NCBI GenBank assembly: GCA_002437815.1
Contig: DJRP01000028.1
Span: forward strand, 49,366 to 113,365
Origin: Collinsella sp. UBA6357
Lineage (GTDB): Bacteria; Actinomycetota; Coriobacteriia; Coriobacteriales; Coriobacteriaceae
Reading direction: 5' to 3'
DNA length: 64,000 nucleotides
Shown here: one piece after another, positions 15,767 to 24,996 of the stretch
Layout of the letters: each line of letters begins with the position of its first letter
Position numbering within the stretch: position 1 is the first letter of the stretch
Program-made: the position numbers and the translations under genes
Notes under the pieces: model-generated
The model's input: the letters and a program-made list of their open reading frames with translations, nothing else
Databases searched by the model: none
What the model was told of the DNA's origin: nothing

Positions 15767-17671
15767 ATGGAACAGATCATCTTGAACATACTCGAGGCTC
15801 TTCGTCGCGGCGAGACCGTGGACGACAAGGCCCTCGTCAAATTGATACATGCCGAGGCCCGCCGTGAGGGTGCTGACAAACGCGACTTGGCCAAACGACG
15901 GCTGCTGCCGTACTACCAGCGCGTCAAGCGTGACGAGCCGGAGCGCTGGGCCGCATGGGACGTGACACCCGAGCTTGAGCGCCGCTTACTCGAGACGCTC
16001 CGCATGAAGCCGCGCCGCACGGCCTCGGGTGTGGCAACCATCACGGTTATCACCAAACCCTGGCCGTGCTCGGGCGACTGCCTCTTTTGCCCCAACGATC
16101 TCCGCATGCCCAAGAGCTATCTTCATGCGGAGCCGGCGTGTGCCCGCGCGGAGCAGAACTGCTTCGATCCCTATCTCCAGGTGAGTGCACGCCTCACTGC
16201 GCTCACGCAGATGGGGCACGCGACCGACAAGATCGAGCTCATCGTGCTCGGTGGCACTTGGAGCGACTATCCGCAGGAGTACCAGATTTGGTTTATCTCG
16301 GAGCTTTTTCGTGCGCTCAACGATGATGCCGTGGCGGGCATCGCTGCGAATCCCATGCTCGCGCGTCCCGGTATGAGTCGCGCCGAGGCGGGACGTCTAC
16401 TCGACGATGCGCCTGCGGACGCACTGCCGCCGGTGGTTGCCGAACGTCGTCAGCGCTATCGAGATGCCGGTATCGTTACGGATGAGGCTACGCTCGCGGC
16501 GGGCGTTGCCGTCGATCAAGCTAAGGTTGACGAGCGGGAGGGCGGCTACAACCGCGCCGTCCGTCGACTCTATGGCCCCGGCACGTCGTGGGGCGATGTC
16601 GCAAGCTGGCAGGTAGCGACGTCCGAAGAACTGGAGCGCCAGCAGCGCGCCAACGAGACGGCGCGCCATCGCGTGGTGGGGCTCGTGATCGAGACACGTC
16701 CCGACGCCGTGACGTCGGAGTCCCTCACGCTCATCCGTCGCCTCGGTTGCACCAAGATCCAGATGGGCGTGCAGAGCCTCGATCAGCACCTGCTCGACAT
16801 CAACGGTCGTCGCATCACGACGGCTCAGATCGAGCGGGCCTTCTCGCTCGCCCGTATCTTCGGTTTTAAGATCCACGCGCACTTTATGCTCAACCTGCTG
16901 GGGAGTACGCCCATGGGTGACAAACTCGACTACAACCGTTTTGTGACGGATGGGGCTTTTAGTCCCGACGAGGTCAAGCTCTATCCGTGTGCTCTTATCG
17001 AGGGCGCGCGTCTTGTAGGTTGCTATAAGCGCGGTGAATGGCGGCCTTATACCGAGGAAGAACTCCTCGACGTACTTGCGGACGATATCGTGGCGACGCC
17101 GGCGTTCTGCCGCATCAGCCGTATGATCCGTGATTTCAGCTCCGATGACATCATGGTCGGCAACAAAAAACCCAACTTACGCCAGCTTGTCGAGAATCGC
17201 TTGGCTGCGCATGGAAAAGGCGCTCGTGTGCACGAGATCCGTTTTCGCGAGATCGGTACGGGCCATGCAGATCTTACGACGCTTTCGCTCGAGGTCGTGT
17301 CGTACGAGACACCGGTGACAAGCGAACGGTTTCTGCAATGGGTGACGCCAGAGGGCAAGATCGCCGGCTTTTTACGCCTGTCGCTCCCGAGTCAAACGTT
17401 TGTTTCCGAGCATGCAGATGAGCTCCCTGTTGCGTCCGGCGAGGCTATGATCCGCGAGGTACATGTGTATGGCATGGCGGCGCGTGTGGGCAAAGCCGGT
17501 CAGGCGGCGCAACATCACGGTCTGGGGCGCATGCTGGTCGAGCGGGCTTGCGGTGTCGCAAAGACGTCGGGCTATGCGCGCATCAACGTGATCAGTGCCA
17601 TCGGCACGCGTGAATACTATCGACATCTGGGGTTTGAGGACCACGGTCTCTATCAGCAAAAGGAGCTCTGA
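15767..17671 (+). CDS. elp3: Elongator protein 3 homologue (radical SAM / GNAT tRNA-U34 enzyme)
   Basis: The 634-residue protein matches bacterial and archaeal Elp3. The radical SAM cluster motif PCSGDCLFCPND is near residue 103, followed by the Elp3-typical MPKSYLHAEPACARA and CFDPYLQV. A SPASM-like middle carries the MGVQSL and HFMLNLLGSTP segments. The C-terminal GNAT acetyltransferase ends ISAIGTREYYRHLGFEDHGL. Elp3 installs carboxymethyl groups on U34 of tRNA from acetyl-CoA. The start ATG 15767 is where similarity begins; the longer frame would run through the terminator. The downstream gene starts 5 bp after its stop. Confidence 0.92.
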   Translation: MEQIILNILEALRRGETVDDKALVKLIHAEARREGADKRDLAKRRLLPYYQRVKRDEPERWAAWDVTPELERRLLETLRMKPRRTASGVATITVITKPWPCSGDCLFCPNDLRMPKSYLHAEPACARAEQNCFDPYLQVSARLTALTQMGHATDKIELIVLGGTWSDYPQEYQIWFISELFRALNDDAVAGIAANPMLARPGMSRAEAGRLLDDAPADALPPVVAERRQRYRDAGIVTDEATLAAGVAVDQAKVDEREGGYNRAVRRLYGPGTSWGDVASWQVATSEELERQQRANETARHRVVGLVIETRPDAVTSESLTLIRRLGCTKIQMGVQSLDQHLLDINGRRITTAQIERAFSLARIFGFKIHAHFMLNLLGSTPMGDKLDYNRFVTDGAFSPDEVKLYPCALIEGARLVGCYKRGEWRPYTEEELLDVLADDIVATPAFCRISRMIRDFSSDDIMVGNKKPNLRQLVENRLAAHGKGARVHEIRFREIGTGHADLTTLSLEVVSYETPVTSERFLQWVTPEGKIAGFLRLSLPSQTFVSEHADELPVASGEAMIREVHVYGMAARVGKAGQAAQHHGLGRMLVERACGVAKTSGYARINVISAIGTREYYRHLGFEDHGLYQQKEL

Positions 17672-17676
17672 GCGCG

Positions 17677-18567
17677 ATGAAGAAGCTCAATGTTTCCGTG
17701 GCTGCTGCCGCAGGAGTTGCACTTGGCGCGGCGGCTTTGGGTGCGGCTGCCGTCGCGGTCCGGAGCGTCGTGTTGCAGGTGGCGCGCACGAGAACGGGCG
17801 TCGCACGCGTCAAGACGATACGCGACGCACAGGGCGCCGAGGTGCGCGTGCTGGTGCAAGGCGGTGTCTACCAGAGCGCGACCTATGTGGGGGAGTGCTG
17901 GGCGGATCCGGTATTTGCATACTACCGCGCTTTCGATGATGTCTTCGAGGCTGAGGGCGCCATGCGAAAGTCGTTCGGTCACGGCATCGACCGCGTGCTT
18001 ATGCTGGGCGGTGGCGGCTTTGCCTACCCCAAGTTTGCGCTCACGCAGCACGATAAGCTCGAGATGGATGTCGTCGAATATGATGCCGAGATCACGCGTC
18101 TGGCACGCCGGTGGTTCTTTTTGGACGAGCTGGAGCGCCGGATGGGCGTGCGTCTGCGGGTCATTACGGCAGAGGCGCGCTCCTATCTGGGCGTGACGGC
18201 CGTGGGACATCGCCGCTATGACGTGGTGGCAAGCGATTGCTTTGGCGGGGCGGAGCCCGTGCGCGAGCTTGCGACCGTCGAGGCGCTACGGCTCATCAAG
18301 AAGACCCTCACGCCGGGCGGTATCTATGCGGCCAACATCGTGTCGCGCGACGGCGGTGCTGATGTCGCATTTCTGCGCGACTGCACGGCGACGGCGCTTA
18401 AGGTGTTTGAGCGTGCCTGGGTGGTGCCCTGTTCGGATGAGGATTTTGGCGGCGAGGAGAACTATCTTCTGTTTGCCTCCGATGGTGATTATGCCTTTGG
18501 GGAGGCCGTGCCCTTTGATGACGATTTCTTAGGTGAGGTGCTTCGCGACCCCGAGTCCTCGCTGTAG
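17677..18567 (+). CDS. Spermidine-synthase-like protein with N-terminal membrane segment
   Basis: The 296-residue protein starts with an Ala-rich hydrophobic helix (residues 7-33), then a spermidine/spermine synthase-type Rossmann fold: VLMLGGGGFAYPK near residue 107, VVEYDAEI for the acidic loop, and VVASDCFGGAEP near residue 185. Family members transfer aminopropyl groups from decarboxylated SAM, but many actinobacterial homologues have lost polyamine activity, so the reaction is uncertain. It begins 5 bp after elp3 and is co-transcribed. Confidence 0.75.
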   Translation: MKKLNVSVAAAAGVALGAAALGAAAVAVRSVVLQVARTRTGVARVKTIRDAQGAEVRVLVQGGVYQSATYVGECWADPVFAYYRAFDDVFEAEGAMRKSFGHGIDRVLMLGGGGFAYPKFALTQHDKLEMDVVEYDAEITRLARRWFFLDELERRMGVRLRVITAEARSYLGVTAVGHRRYDVVASDCFGGAEPVRELATVEALRLIKKTLTPGGIYAANIVSRDGGADVAFLRDCTATALKVFERAWVVPCSDEDFGGEENYLLFASDGDYAFGEAVPFDDDFLGEVLRDPESSL

Positions 18568-18588
18568 CGGTCGTTGCCAGCCTATTGA

Positions 18589-18624
18589 AATGGCGCAAAC
18601 AGGGTCGGACTTGTTTGCGCCATT
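18589..18624. terminator. Bidirectional terminator between spermidine-synthase-like gene and sngC
   Basis: AATGGCGCAAACA at 18589-18601 pairs perfectly with TGTTTGCGCCATT at 18612-18624. The 13-bp stem lies between converging genes and is flanked by T-rich sequence on the + strand. Confidence 0.8.
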
Positions 18625-18635
18625 GCTCTCTAGAG

Positions 18636-21068
18636 CTAGATGCGCCCGTGGGTATAGTCGTCCCGCCAGCCGATCACGCGTCGCCGCATCCCCTCGATAT
18701 CGAGCACGCCCTCGGCAAAGCCCTTGCGTACGAGCTCCTCGGGAACGAACTCGTCATAACGGTCGAAATAGGGAACTTCTCCCGGGTAGACGAGCTCGAT
18801 GGGGTCGAATTCTTTCTCCGCCTCATCGGCAAGGACTTCGTAGAACGTCTCCTCGTCCGCTCGCATCTTGAACTGCATAAAGTACGGACGCGATGGATCG
18901 AGACCCTTGAGGCCGAGCTCGCCGGCGCACTTTATTTTGAGCATACGCTCAAGTGCTAGGAAGGCATAGCTTCCGAGCCAGGGAAAGAGCGCCCAGGTGT
19001 CGCCGCCCAGATTGATGAGCGGCTTTTTTCCTGCACCCGAGAGCTCAGCGGTATGACGTGCCTGCATGAGTCGCGCGCGGGCGTTACTCATGAGATAGGG
19101 GTAGGCATCGTGCTCGTTGAGGACACGCCGCATGCGCTCGAGCACATGGGTGTTGATATCGCCCGGGCAATCGCCAAAGTAGGCGGGTACGCGACCTTTG
19201 ACTTGCGTGGCAAAGACCGTATGACGTTTCCAATCGACCTCCTCGACGATCCAGCAGTGGCCGGCGATGGCGATGCGCTCGCCGGGTGGTGGCGGATTCA
19301 CGATCGTGCCGAGCTCGGCCGATTCGCTCCGCACCGTGAACTCCTCGTTTTCTTGGAACACGGCGTAGAACTTATAGCTGTTCGTGAGACGCTCGCCCGC
19401 GAGTCCCACGATGAGCCCGCCGCCTTCCGTTACCTGGATATGGTCGATCTCGATGAGATGGCGCAGCAGGATCCGGTAGTCATCGGCCGAGATGCGATGG
19501 AAGTAGCTGAGCGTGAGTACGCGTTGGGCGAGCTCTGCGGGGGTGAGTTCGCCGCAGCTCGCGAGCGTAGTCATGGTCTGGTGATAAAGCAGGCTGTAGG
19601 GGAGCCGGTCGAGATCAGGCGGCTCGACCCATTTCTCCTCGCGGTAGAGCTGGACGAGTGCGATTCCCTGAAGGAGTTTCCAGGGGATGGTTTCGGGCAT
19701 CATGGTGCGGGGCTCGGGCTCCTCCTCGCGCATGACAAACCACATCTCGGGCGGCAGGTCGCGTCGGCCCGTGCGGCCCATGCGTTGCAAAAAGGAGCTC
19801 ACCGTGAACGGCGCATCGATCTGGAAGGCGCGTTCGAGGCGACCGATGTCGATGCCGAGCTCGAGCGTGGAGGTGGTGACCGTCGTCTGGGCCTGCTCCT
19901 CGTCGCGCATGAGATCTTCGGCGGTCTCGCGGATTGAGGCGGAGAGGTTGCCGTGGTGGATAAGGAACCGATCGGGTTCGTGACGGCTCTCGCAATAGCT
20001 TCTGAGCATGGAGCAGACAGCCTCGGCCTCCTCGCGTGAGTTGGCAAAGACGAGGCATTTGCGGCCGCGCGTGTGCTCGAAGACGTAGCCGATACCGGGA
20101 TCGGCGTTGTCGGGCGCGGTATCGGTTGGGTTGAGCAGCGTCTGCTCGGTTGCGCGGGGAATATCGACCTCGCCTTCGGGGGCAGAGGACCAACGATGGG
20201 CGTTGTCGGAGGAAGAGGGTGCGCCGTGGGCGGTCTCGCGTTCGTCGTCCGGGGCCGGTGCCCGCCCCGGCAACGCTGCGGGGTGGGCACTCTCGATGCG
20301 CTCGCAGGCGATGACCTCGGCCTCCTGCGGGCCTGTTGCCTCGAACCCGCGCTGTCGTGCCTGGGGACCGGAGTTATAGAAGTGCTCCATCGAGATGCGC
20401 CATACGCGACGCGGCTCCTCGAAACGGGGGATGATGCAACCGCGTCCCGTCCCCTGCGAAAGGAAGTCCCCCGTGCGTTCCGGGTCGCCGATGGTTGCCG
20501 AAAGACCGATACGGCGGGGCCGGACACCGGCCATGCGGGCGAGCCGCTCGATAAGGCAGAGCGTCTGGCCACCACGGTCGCCGCGCATGAGCGAATGGAC
20601 CTCGTCGATCACGACATAGCGTAGATCGCAGAACATGCGGGGGATCGCCATATGCTTGTGGAGCAGGAGCGCCTCGAGGGATTCGGGCGTTATCTGGAGG
20701 ATGCCGCTCGGATGCTTGATGAGCTTGGCCTTGTGCGATTGCGAGACATCGCCGTGCCAGTGCCAAATGGGGATGTCGGCCTCGGCGCACAGGTCGTTCA
20801 GACGCACAAACTGATCATTGATGAGCGCCTTGAGGGGACCGATATAGAGTGCGCCCACGCTTATGGGCGGGTTTTCCCAAAACTCGGTCAGGATGGGAAA
20901 GAACGCGGCCTCGGTCTTGCCTGAGGCCGTCGAAGCCGTGAGCAAGACGTTTTCCTGCGTGTTGAATATGGCGTCTGCGGCGGCGACCTGGATGGATCTG
21001 AGATGTTCCCAGTCGTGCGCGTAGATAAAATCCTGGATAAACGGGGCATACCGATGAAAGGCGTTCAT
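18636..21068 (-). CDS. sngC: Shango system helicase SngC (Lhr-like DEAD/DEAH helicase)
   Basis: The 810-residue superfamily 2 helicase has TASTASGKTEAA (Walker A, near residue 46), VVIDEVHSLM (motif II, DEVH), IGLSATIGDP (motif III), TVTTSTLELGIDIG (motif V) and SSFLQRMGRTGRRDLP (motif VI). The C-terminal half resembles Lhr-type helicases, including VGLAGERLTNSYKFYAVF. It is the last gene of a three-gene minus-strand operon with a DUF2791 ATPase and a TerB-domain protein. That trio matches the Shango anti-phage system. AGGAGG lies about 17 nt upstream of ATG 21068, so the start is slightly uncertain. Confidence 0.85.
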   Translation of the reverse strand: MNAFHRYAPFIQDFIYAHDWEHLRSIQVAAADAIFNTQENVLLTASTASGKTEAAFFPILTEFWENPPISVGALYIGPLKALINDQFVRLNDLCAEADIPIWHWHGDVSQSHKAKLIKHPSGILQITPESLEALLLHKHMAIPRMFCDLRYVVIDEVHSLMRGDRGGQTLCLIERLARMAGVRPRRIGLSATIGDPERTGDFLSQGTGRGCIIPRFEEPRRVWRISMEHFYNSGPQARQRGFEATGPQEAEVIACERIESAHPAALPGRAPAPDDERETAHGAPSSSDNAHRWSSAPEGEVDIPRATEQTLLNPTDTAPDNADPGIGYVFEHTRGRKCLVFANSREEAEAVCSMLRSYCESRHEPDRFLIHHGNLSASIRETAEDLMRDEEQAQTTVTTSTLELGIDIGRLERAFQIDAPFTVSSFLQRMGRTGRRDLPPEMWFVMREEEPEPRTMMPETIPWKLLQGIALVQLYREEKWVEPPDLDRLPYSLLYHQTMTTLASCGELTPAELAQRVLTLSYFHRISADDYRILLRHLIEIDHIQVTEGGGLIVGLAGERLTNSYKFYAVFQENEEFTVRSESAELGTIVNPPPPGERIAIAGHCWIVEEVDWKRHTVFATQVKGRVPAYFGDCPGDINTHVLERMRRVLNEHDAYPYLMSNARARLMQARHTAELSGAGKKPLINLGGDTWALFPWLGSYAFLALERMLKIKCAGELGLKGLDPSRPYFMQFKMRADEETFYEVLADEAEKEFDPIELVYPGEVPYFDRYDEFVPEELVRKGFAEGVLDIEGMRRRVIGWRDDYTHGRI

Positions 21069-21110
21069 ACGTTTTTGCTCTCTGCCTCCTACGCGGCAAA
21101 CCGGCTGGGG

Positions 21111-22418
21111 CTAGATGGTGAACTCGGCGAAGTTGCGCTGACCGGGATCGTTGGAAACGGCAGGGCTCGTGGACGAATCGGTTGAGCTGTCGCCCCCCAC
21201 GCTCTTGAGCAGCCCGGCTACGTCTGCATCGGGGTTTTGACACAGGATGTCCAACAGCTCGATGAAGTCACGGATGACCTCGCGCGGCGTGAGATGCGTA
21301 TCGGCGCCCACGCGGCCGAACTCGATCTTGAGAAAATCTACGAGGTCGCTCTCGGTAAGGGTGGGATTCCAGCCAAAATAGCCGGCGTGGATCTGCATGA
21401 GTTTCTCGATGAGGACGAGTAGCTCTTCGTAGGTGAGCGGTTGCAGACGGATGATGGGCGCGAGCATGTCCTTGAGGTCCTCTCGGGCGAAACGGCCCTG
21501 CGTGAGACGGCTGCGGAGCGCTTCATAGGAGAAAACGCCGCGCCGCCGGTCCTCGATCGAGGTGGGTGTGCCACCCATGATCAACCCCAAGTACTGAGCC
21601 TTACCCTGTAACGTGTCGTTGTACATCGTGAGGATCTTCTCGTAGTTGTACTGACGCGTGATGGCGTTGGGGATCTTGTAAAGGTTCACGAGTTCATCGA
21701 TGAGCACGATCAAGCCTTTGTAGCCGCTGCAGACCAAGAAGCGCGCGAGCAGCTTGATGTAGTCATACCAATCGTCATCGCCGATGACGGTCGAGCTGCC
21801 GAGCTCTGCGCGGGCCTCGCTCTTGGTGCGGTACTCGCCGCGGAGCCACTTGGTCACACGGCTCATGGTTTCCTCGTCCCCCTCCGTGACGGCGGTGCGG
21901 TAACGACGGAGCATGCGTGAGAAGTCGAACCCGTGCACCATCTCCTCAAGGGGTGCGAGTTGGGTGTTGATGGCCGCGTCGTCGGCTTCGGAGACGCTTG
22001 CGACCCAACGGTCCAAGATCAGGTTAAGCGCGCCGCCCTCGGGACGTGTCTTGGTCGAGACGTTGCGAATGAGTTCGCGATACGTTGCAAGGCCTTGGCC
22101 CTGGCCGCCCTGGAGGCGCCGCTCAGGCGAAAGGTCGGCATCGGCCACGACAAAGCCCTCTCCCATGGCGTGAGTACGGATGGTCTGGAGCAGAAAACTC
22201 TTGCCGGCGCCGTAGCGGCCCACGAGAAAGCGGAAACTCGCACCGCCATTCGCGATCAGGTCAAGGTCGGTGAGCAGCGCGCGGATCTCGACCTCGCGTC
22301 CCACGGTGATATAGGGTAGACCGATGCGCGGGACCACGCCGCCCTTAAGCGAGTTGATGATCACGGCGGCGACGCGCTTGGGCACACGGGGCGCCGTGGT
22401 TGCAAAAGTGTCATTCAT
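21111..22418 (-). CDS. sngB: Shango system ATPase SngB (DUF2791/BrxD-like P-loop protein)
   Basis: The 435-residue protein has a P-loop FLVGRYGAGKSFLL near residue 84 and a Walker B-like GLIVLIDELVNLY near residue 240, followed by GLIMGGTPTSIEDRRRG. This is the DUF2791 family, related to the BREX ATPase BrxD. Its ATG lies in the last codons of the upstream TerB gene (8-bp overlap), so the two are translationally coupled. It probably powers the complex formed with the TerB protein and helicase; mechanism is unknown. Confidence 0.88.
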   Translation of the reverse strand: MNDTFATTAPRVPKRVAAVIINSLKGGVVPRIGLPYITVGREVEIRALLTDLDLIANGGASFRFLVGRYGAGKSFLLQTIRTHAMGEGFVVADADLSPERRLQGGQGQGLATYRELIRNVSTKTRPEGGALNLILDRWVASVSEADDAAINTQLAPLEEMVHGFDFSRMLRRYRTAVTEGDEETMSRVTKWLRGEYRTKSEARAELGSSTVIGDDDWYDYIKLLARFLVCSGYKGLIVLIDELVNLYKIPNAITRQYNYEKILTMYNDTLQGKAQYLGLIMGGTPTSIEDRRRGVFSYEALRSRLTQGRFAREDLKDMLAPIIRLQPLTYEELLVLIEKLMQIHAGYFGWNPTLTESDLVDFLKIEFGRVGADTHLTPREVIRDFIELLDILCQNPDADVAGLLKSVGGDSSTDSSTSPAVSNDPGQRNFAEFTI

Positions 22419-24087
22419 GTTCGATATATCCTCTCACGTCGCACTCGTAGTCTTCGATGAGCTGAGGCCCATGCTCTCCGAATTCGATCACGGTATCTCC
22501 GATCAGATCGAAAAGGGTTTCGTTGATGGCATCAACTATCATGTCCTCGGAGACGCTTGCCTGTTCGAGTCTCGCTTGCGCCGCCTGGCGGTCATGCTCC
22601 AGCAGTGCGGAAAGATAAGCTCGCTGGATGGTCTCGAGATCGCCCGGCCCGGTGGCAGAAAGGGCGCTTGGGGCAGGTGTCGCTTTGGATTCGGTTTCTT
22701 GCGCGACCTCGGGCACGGCATCTTCTGCGAGTTTGGGAACGCGGTCCACGCCGTCGTTCTCGCGTTCCTCGTCGACCAGGAGCGCCTCGCACGTTTCGGC
22801 AGCAGCGCTCCTGATGTGCCCGAGCTTGCTGAGGTCGATGTCGATCTCGACCGGTTTGTGCGCATCGCTCCAAGCCAACCAGCTGTTGATCTCATCGTCG
22901 ATGAACTTTGCCAGGTACTTGGGAACGCTCTCCTCCTTAAGCGGGTGGGCAGGGTCGAGTCTGAGCCTCAGACGTTGATCGCAAGCTCGCATGATCGCGC
23001 CGAGCTTGCCGTTTTTTTGGCGGCTGCCGTGGATACGGGTGCACTCCCAAAATCCGTTCTGGCACCGGTAGACATGAATGGGGTCGAGCTTATAGACGCA
23101 GTCCTCATGACGCTCGGGAGAGAAGAACACGGCGGAGCCGAACATCGTGTACGGCATGGATGTTTCCTCCCCAAACAGACTGGCGATGATGCCGCTTTTG
23201 CGATGCGTGTCATAGTAACGCGCCGTGCGGACATAGACCGCGCAGACGATGTGGCGCAGGTCGCGATGATGCTCTCGATTGAGCCGTGAACCCGAGAGGT
23301 TGTAGCTCGAAAGGGCGTCGATGGCGTCTAAGAGGCGCTCCTCGCGAACGTCGTCGGGCGGTAGGGGCAACGTCGGCGTACTGTCTTTGCGGCGCTTGGA
23401 TTGGGGCGTATCGACAAGCTCGGGCGCCTTGGAGGGGACGGTATCCCGCGCGGCTCGGCGGAGCTCCACAAGGGCGCGATCGAAGGAAACGGTCTTGGAA
23501 TTTTTGAGCAGTTTGGGATCAAGCCCGTGGTACACGACGTAGTCTTGCAGCCAAATGCGGGCAAAGCGATCGATGCCGGGCTCGTACGTACGGTATTTCT
23601 GCCAAAAATCCCGTATCTTGGCAAAACCGTCCATAGAGTCGTGGACGCCTATCCCGCACAGAAGTTCATACAGGTAGACAAAAGCGAAAGAGGTCGAGGT
23701 CTCCTCGATCACGCCGCTGCGCACGCGGGCGCGCCACGTGAAGTAGCCGCGCAGCTGCCGGTCGCTCATGGCGTTGTAGGTGGGAAAGTGCGATTTGAAC
23801 GTTCCGTTATAGGGACAGTCGTCTTCGAAATCGGCCATCATCAGGCCCTGACGGTAGAAGAGCTCGGCCTCCGATAACCATCGGCCGGCACCGCCTTTGG
23901 GATCCTCTTGCCAGCGCGATATGGCGCGCATCTTGCGATAGCGGTCGGGCAGGAAATTGGTCATCTGTCGACCGGTTTTGATGATGGGTTCATCACGATA
24001 GACCTCATCGCTGAACTGCGAATGAGGGCGCTTGCGCGCCTCTTCCATGATGCGTGAGATCAGTTCTTTGACATCGCGGTCCGCCAT
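22411..24087 (-). CDS. sngA: Shango system TerB-domain protein SngA (TerB-N/TerB-C)
   Basis: The 558-residue protein has a TerB-N region over about residues 60-260 (WLSEAELFYRQG, RGYFTWRARVRSG, FAFVYLYELLCGIG), a middle segment with a proline-rich KRRKDSTPTLPLPPDD linker, and a C-terminal region of TerB-C type (residues about 370-558). ATG 24087 is preceded by AAAGGGAGGT; the frame runs 12 codons further up without a site. It heads the operon with the DUF2791 ATPase and helicase, so it is the first gene of the three-gene Shango module. The C-terminal part contains a low-complexity acidic stretch. Confidence 0.85.
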   Translation of the reverse strand: MADRDVKELISRIMEEARKRPHSQFSDEVYRDEPIIKTGRQMTNFLPDRYRKMRAISRWQEDPKGGAGRWLSEAELFYRQGLMMADFEDDCPYNGTFKSHFPTYNAMSDRQLRGYFTWRARVRSGVIEETSTSFAFVYLYELLCGIGVHDSMDGFAKIRDFWQKYRTYEPGIDRFARIWLQDYVVYHGLDPKLLKNSKTVSFDRALVELRRAARDTVPSKAPELVDTPQSKRRKDSTPTLPLPPDDVREERLLDAIDALSSYNLSGSRLNREHHRDLRHIVCAVYVRTARYYDTHRKSGIIASLFGEETSMPYTMFGSAVFFSPERHEDCVYKLDPIHVYRCQNGFWECTRIHGSRQKNGKLGAIMRACDQRLRLRLDPAHPLKEESVPKYLAKFIDDEINSWLAWSDAHKPVEIDIDLSKLGHIRSAAAETCEALLVDEERENDGVDRVPKLAEDAVPEVAQETESKATPAPSALSATGPGDLETIQRAYLSALLEHDRQAAQARLEQASVSEDMIVDAINETLFDLIGDTVIEFGEHGPQLIEDYECDVRGYIEHE

Positions 24088-24197
24088 CGCACCTCCCTTT
24101 AGGCTCATCGTGGTCGTGACCATTTATCATAGCATATGGCACAAACAGATGTTCGGCTTACAGGGTGTTGAGGATAGTTTGAAAAAAGCGAGGGAAC

Positions 24198-24914
24198 CTA
24201 GAAGATCAGGGCATAGACTACCGCGACAACGACGGCGGGCAGCATGTTGGCGGTGCGAAACGTGTTCGGGCGGATGAGATTGACCCCGACGCAGAAGATG
24301 AGCATCGATCCCACAAGCGAGAGGTCGGCAAGCGCCGCTTTGGTCATAAGGGGCGCGAGCGCCCCGGCAAACAGCGTGATCGAGCCCTGAAAGATCGCGA
24401 CGGGTAGCGCCGAGAAGATACAACCGCGACCAAGCGAGGCCGTCATGGTGCATACGATGATGCAGTCGAGTGCGCCTTTGAGCGCAAGCGTCGACCAGTC
24501 GCCGAGCAGACCGTCTTGAATCGAGCCCACGATGGCCATGGCACCGATGCATACGGTGAGCGAGGCCGAGACGAAGGCATTGGTGAATCCGACATCGTCC
24601 GAGCTCCCCGTCCTGCGTTTGAGCCATTCGCCCAGTCGCTCGATTGCCGATTCGATATCCAAAAACTCGCCGATAAGCGACCCCAAGGCAAACGAGACGA
24701 TGAGCATGGTGGTCCCCGTCGCGGACAACTTACCCGCTTGGATGACGAGCATCTGTTCCATCGTTCCTGCGAGCCCTATGAAAAGCACGCAGAGTCCGGA
24801 CGCCTTCATGAGGGTGTCCTGGATGCGCGGGGTGATGAAGCGCCCGCCGGCAAGCCCCAGAAGGCCGCCGGCGACCAAAAGACCAACATTGATAAGCGTT
24901 CCCAGACCGGGCAT
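24198..24914 (-). CDS. DUF554 integral membrane protein
   Basis: The 238-residue protein has about seven hydrophobic segments and the DUF554 features GTLINVGLLVAGGLLG at the N-terminus, a GxxxGExxxIE loop (SLIGEFLDIESAIERLG near residue 75) and a C-terminal IRPNTFRTANMLPA. Function in this family is unknown, though it is often annotated as a possible transporter. ATG 24914 follows GGAGACGA; the upstream frame extends into the promoter region of the gene. It is 82 bp downstream of the surface-protein cluster and may be a separate unit. Confidence 0.85.
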   Translation of the reverse strand: MPGLGTLINVGLLVAGGLLGLAGGRFITPRIQDTLMKASGLCVLFIGLAGTMEQMLVIQAGKLSATGTTMLIVSFALGSLIGEFLDIESAIERLGEWLKRRTGSSDDVGFTNAFVSASLTVCIGAMAIVGSIQDGLLGDWSTLALKGALDCIIVCTMTASLGRGCIFSALPVAIFQGSITLFAGALAPLMTKAALADLSLVGSMLIFCVGVNLIRPNTFRTANMLPAVVVAVVYALIF

Positions 24915-24996
24915 ATTCGTCTCCGACCGTCGTGCGTATTGAACATAGATGTCGCACACGATGGTATCGGTCGCGTTGGACGCCGTCCAGCGATCG

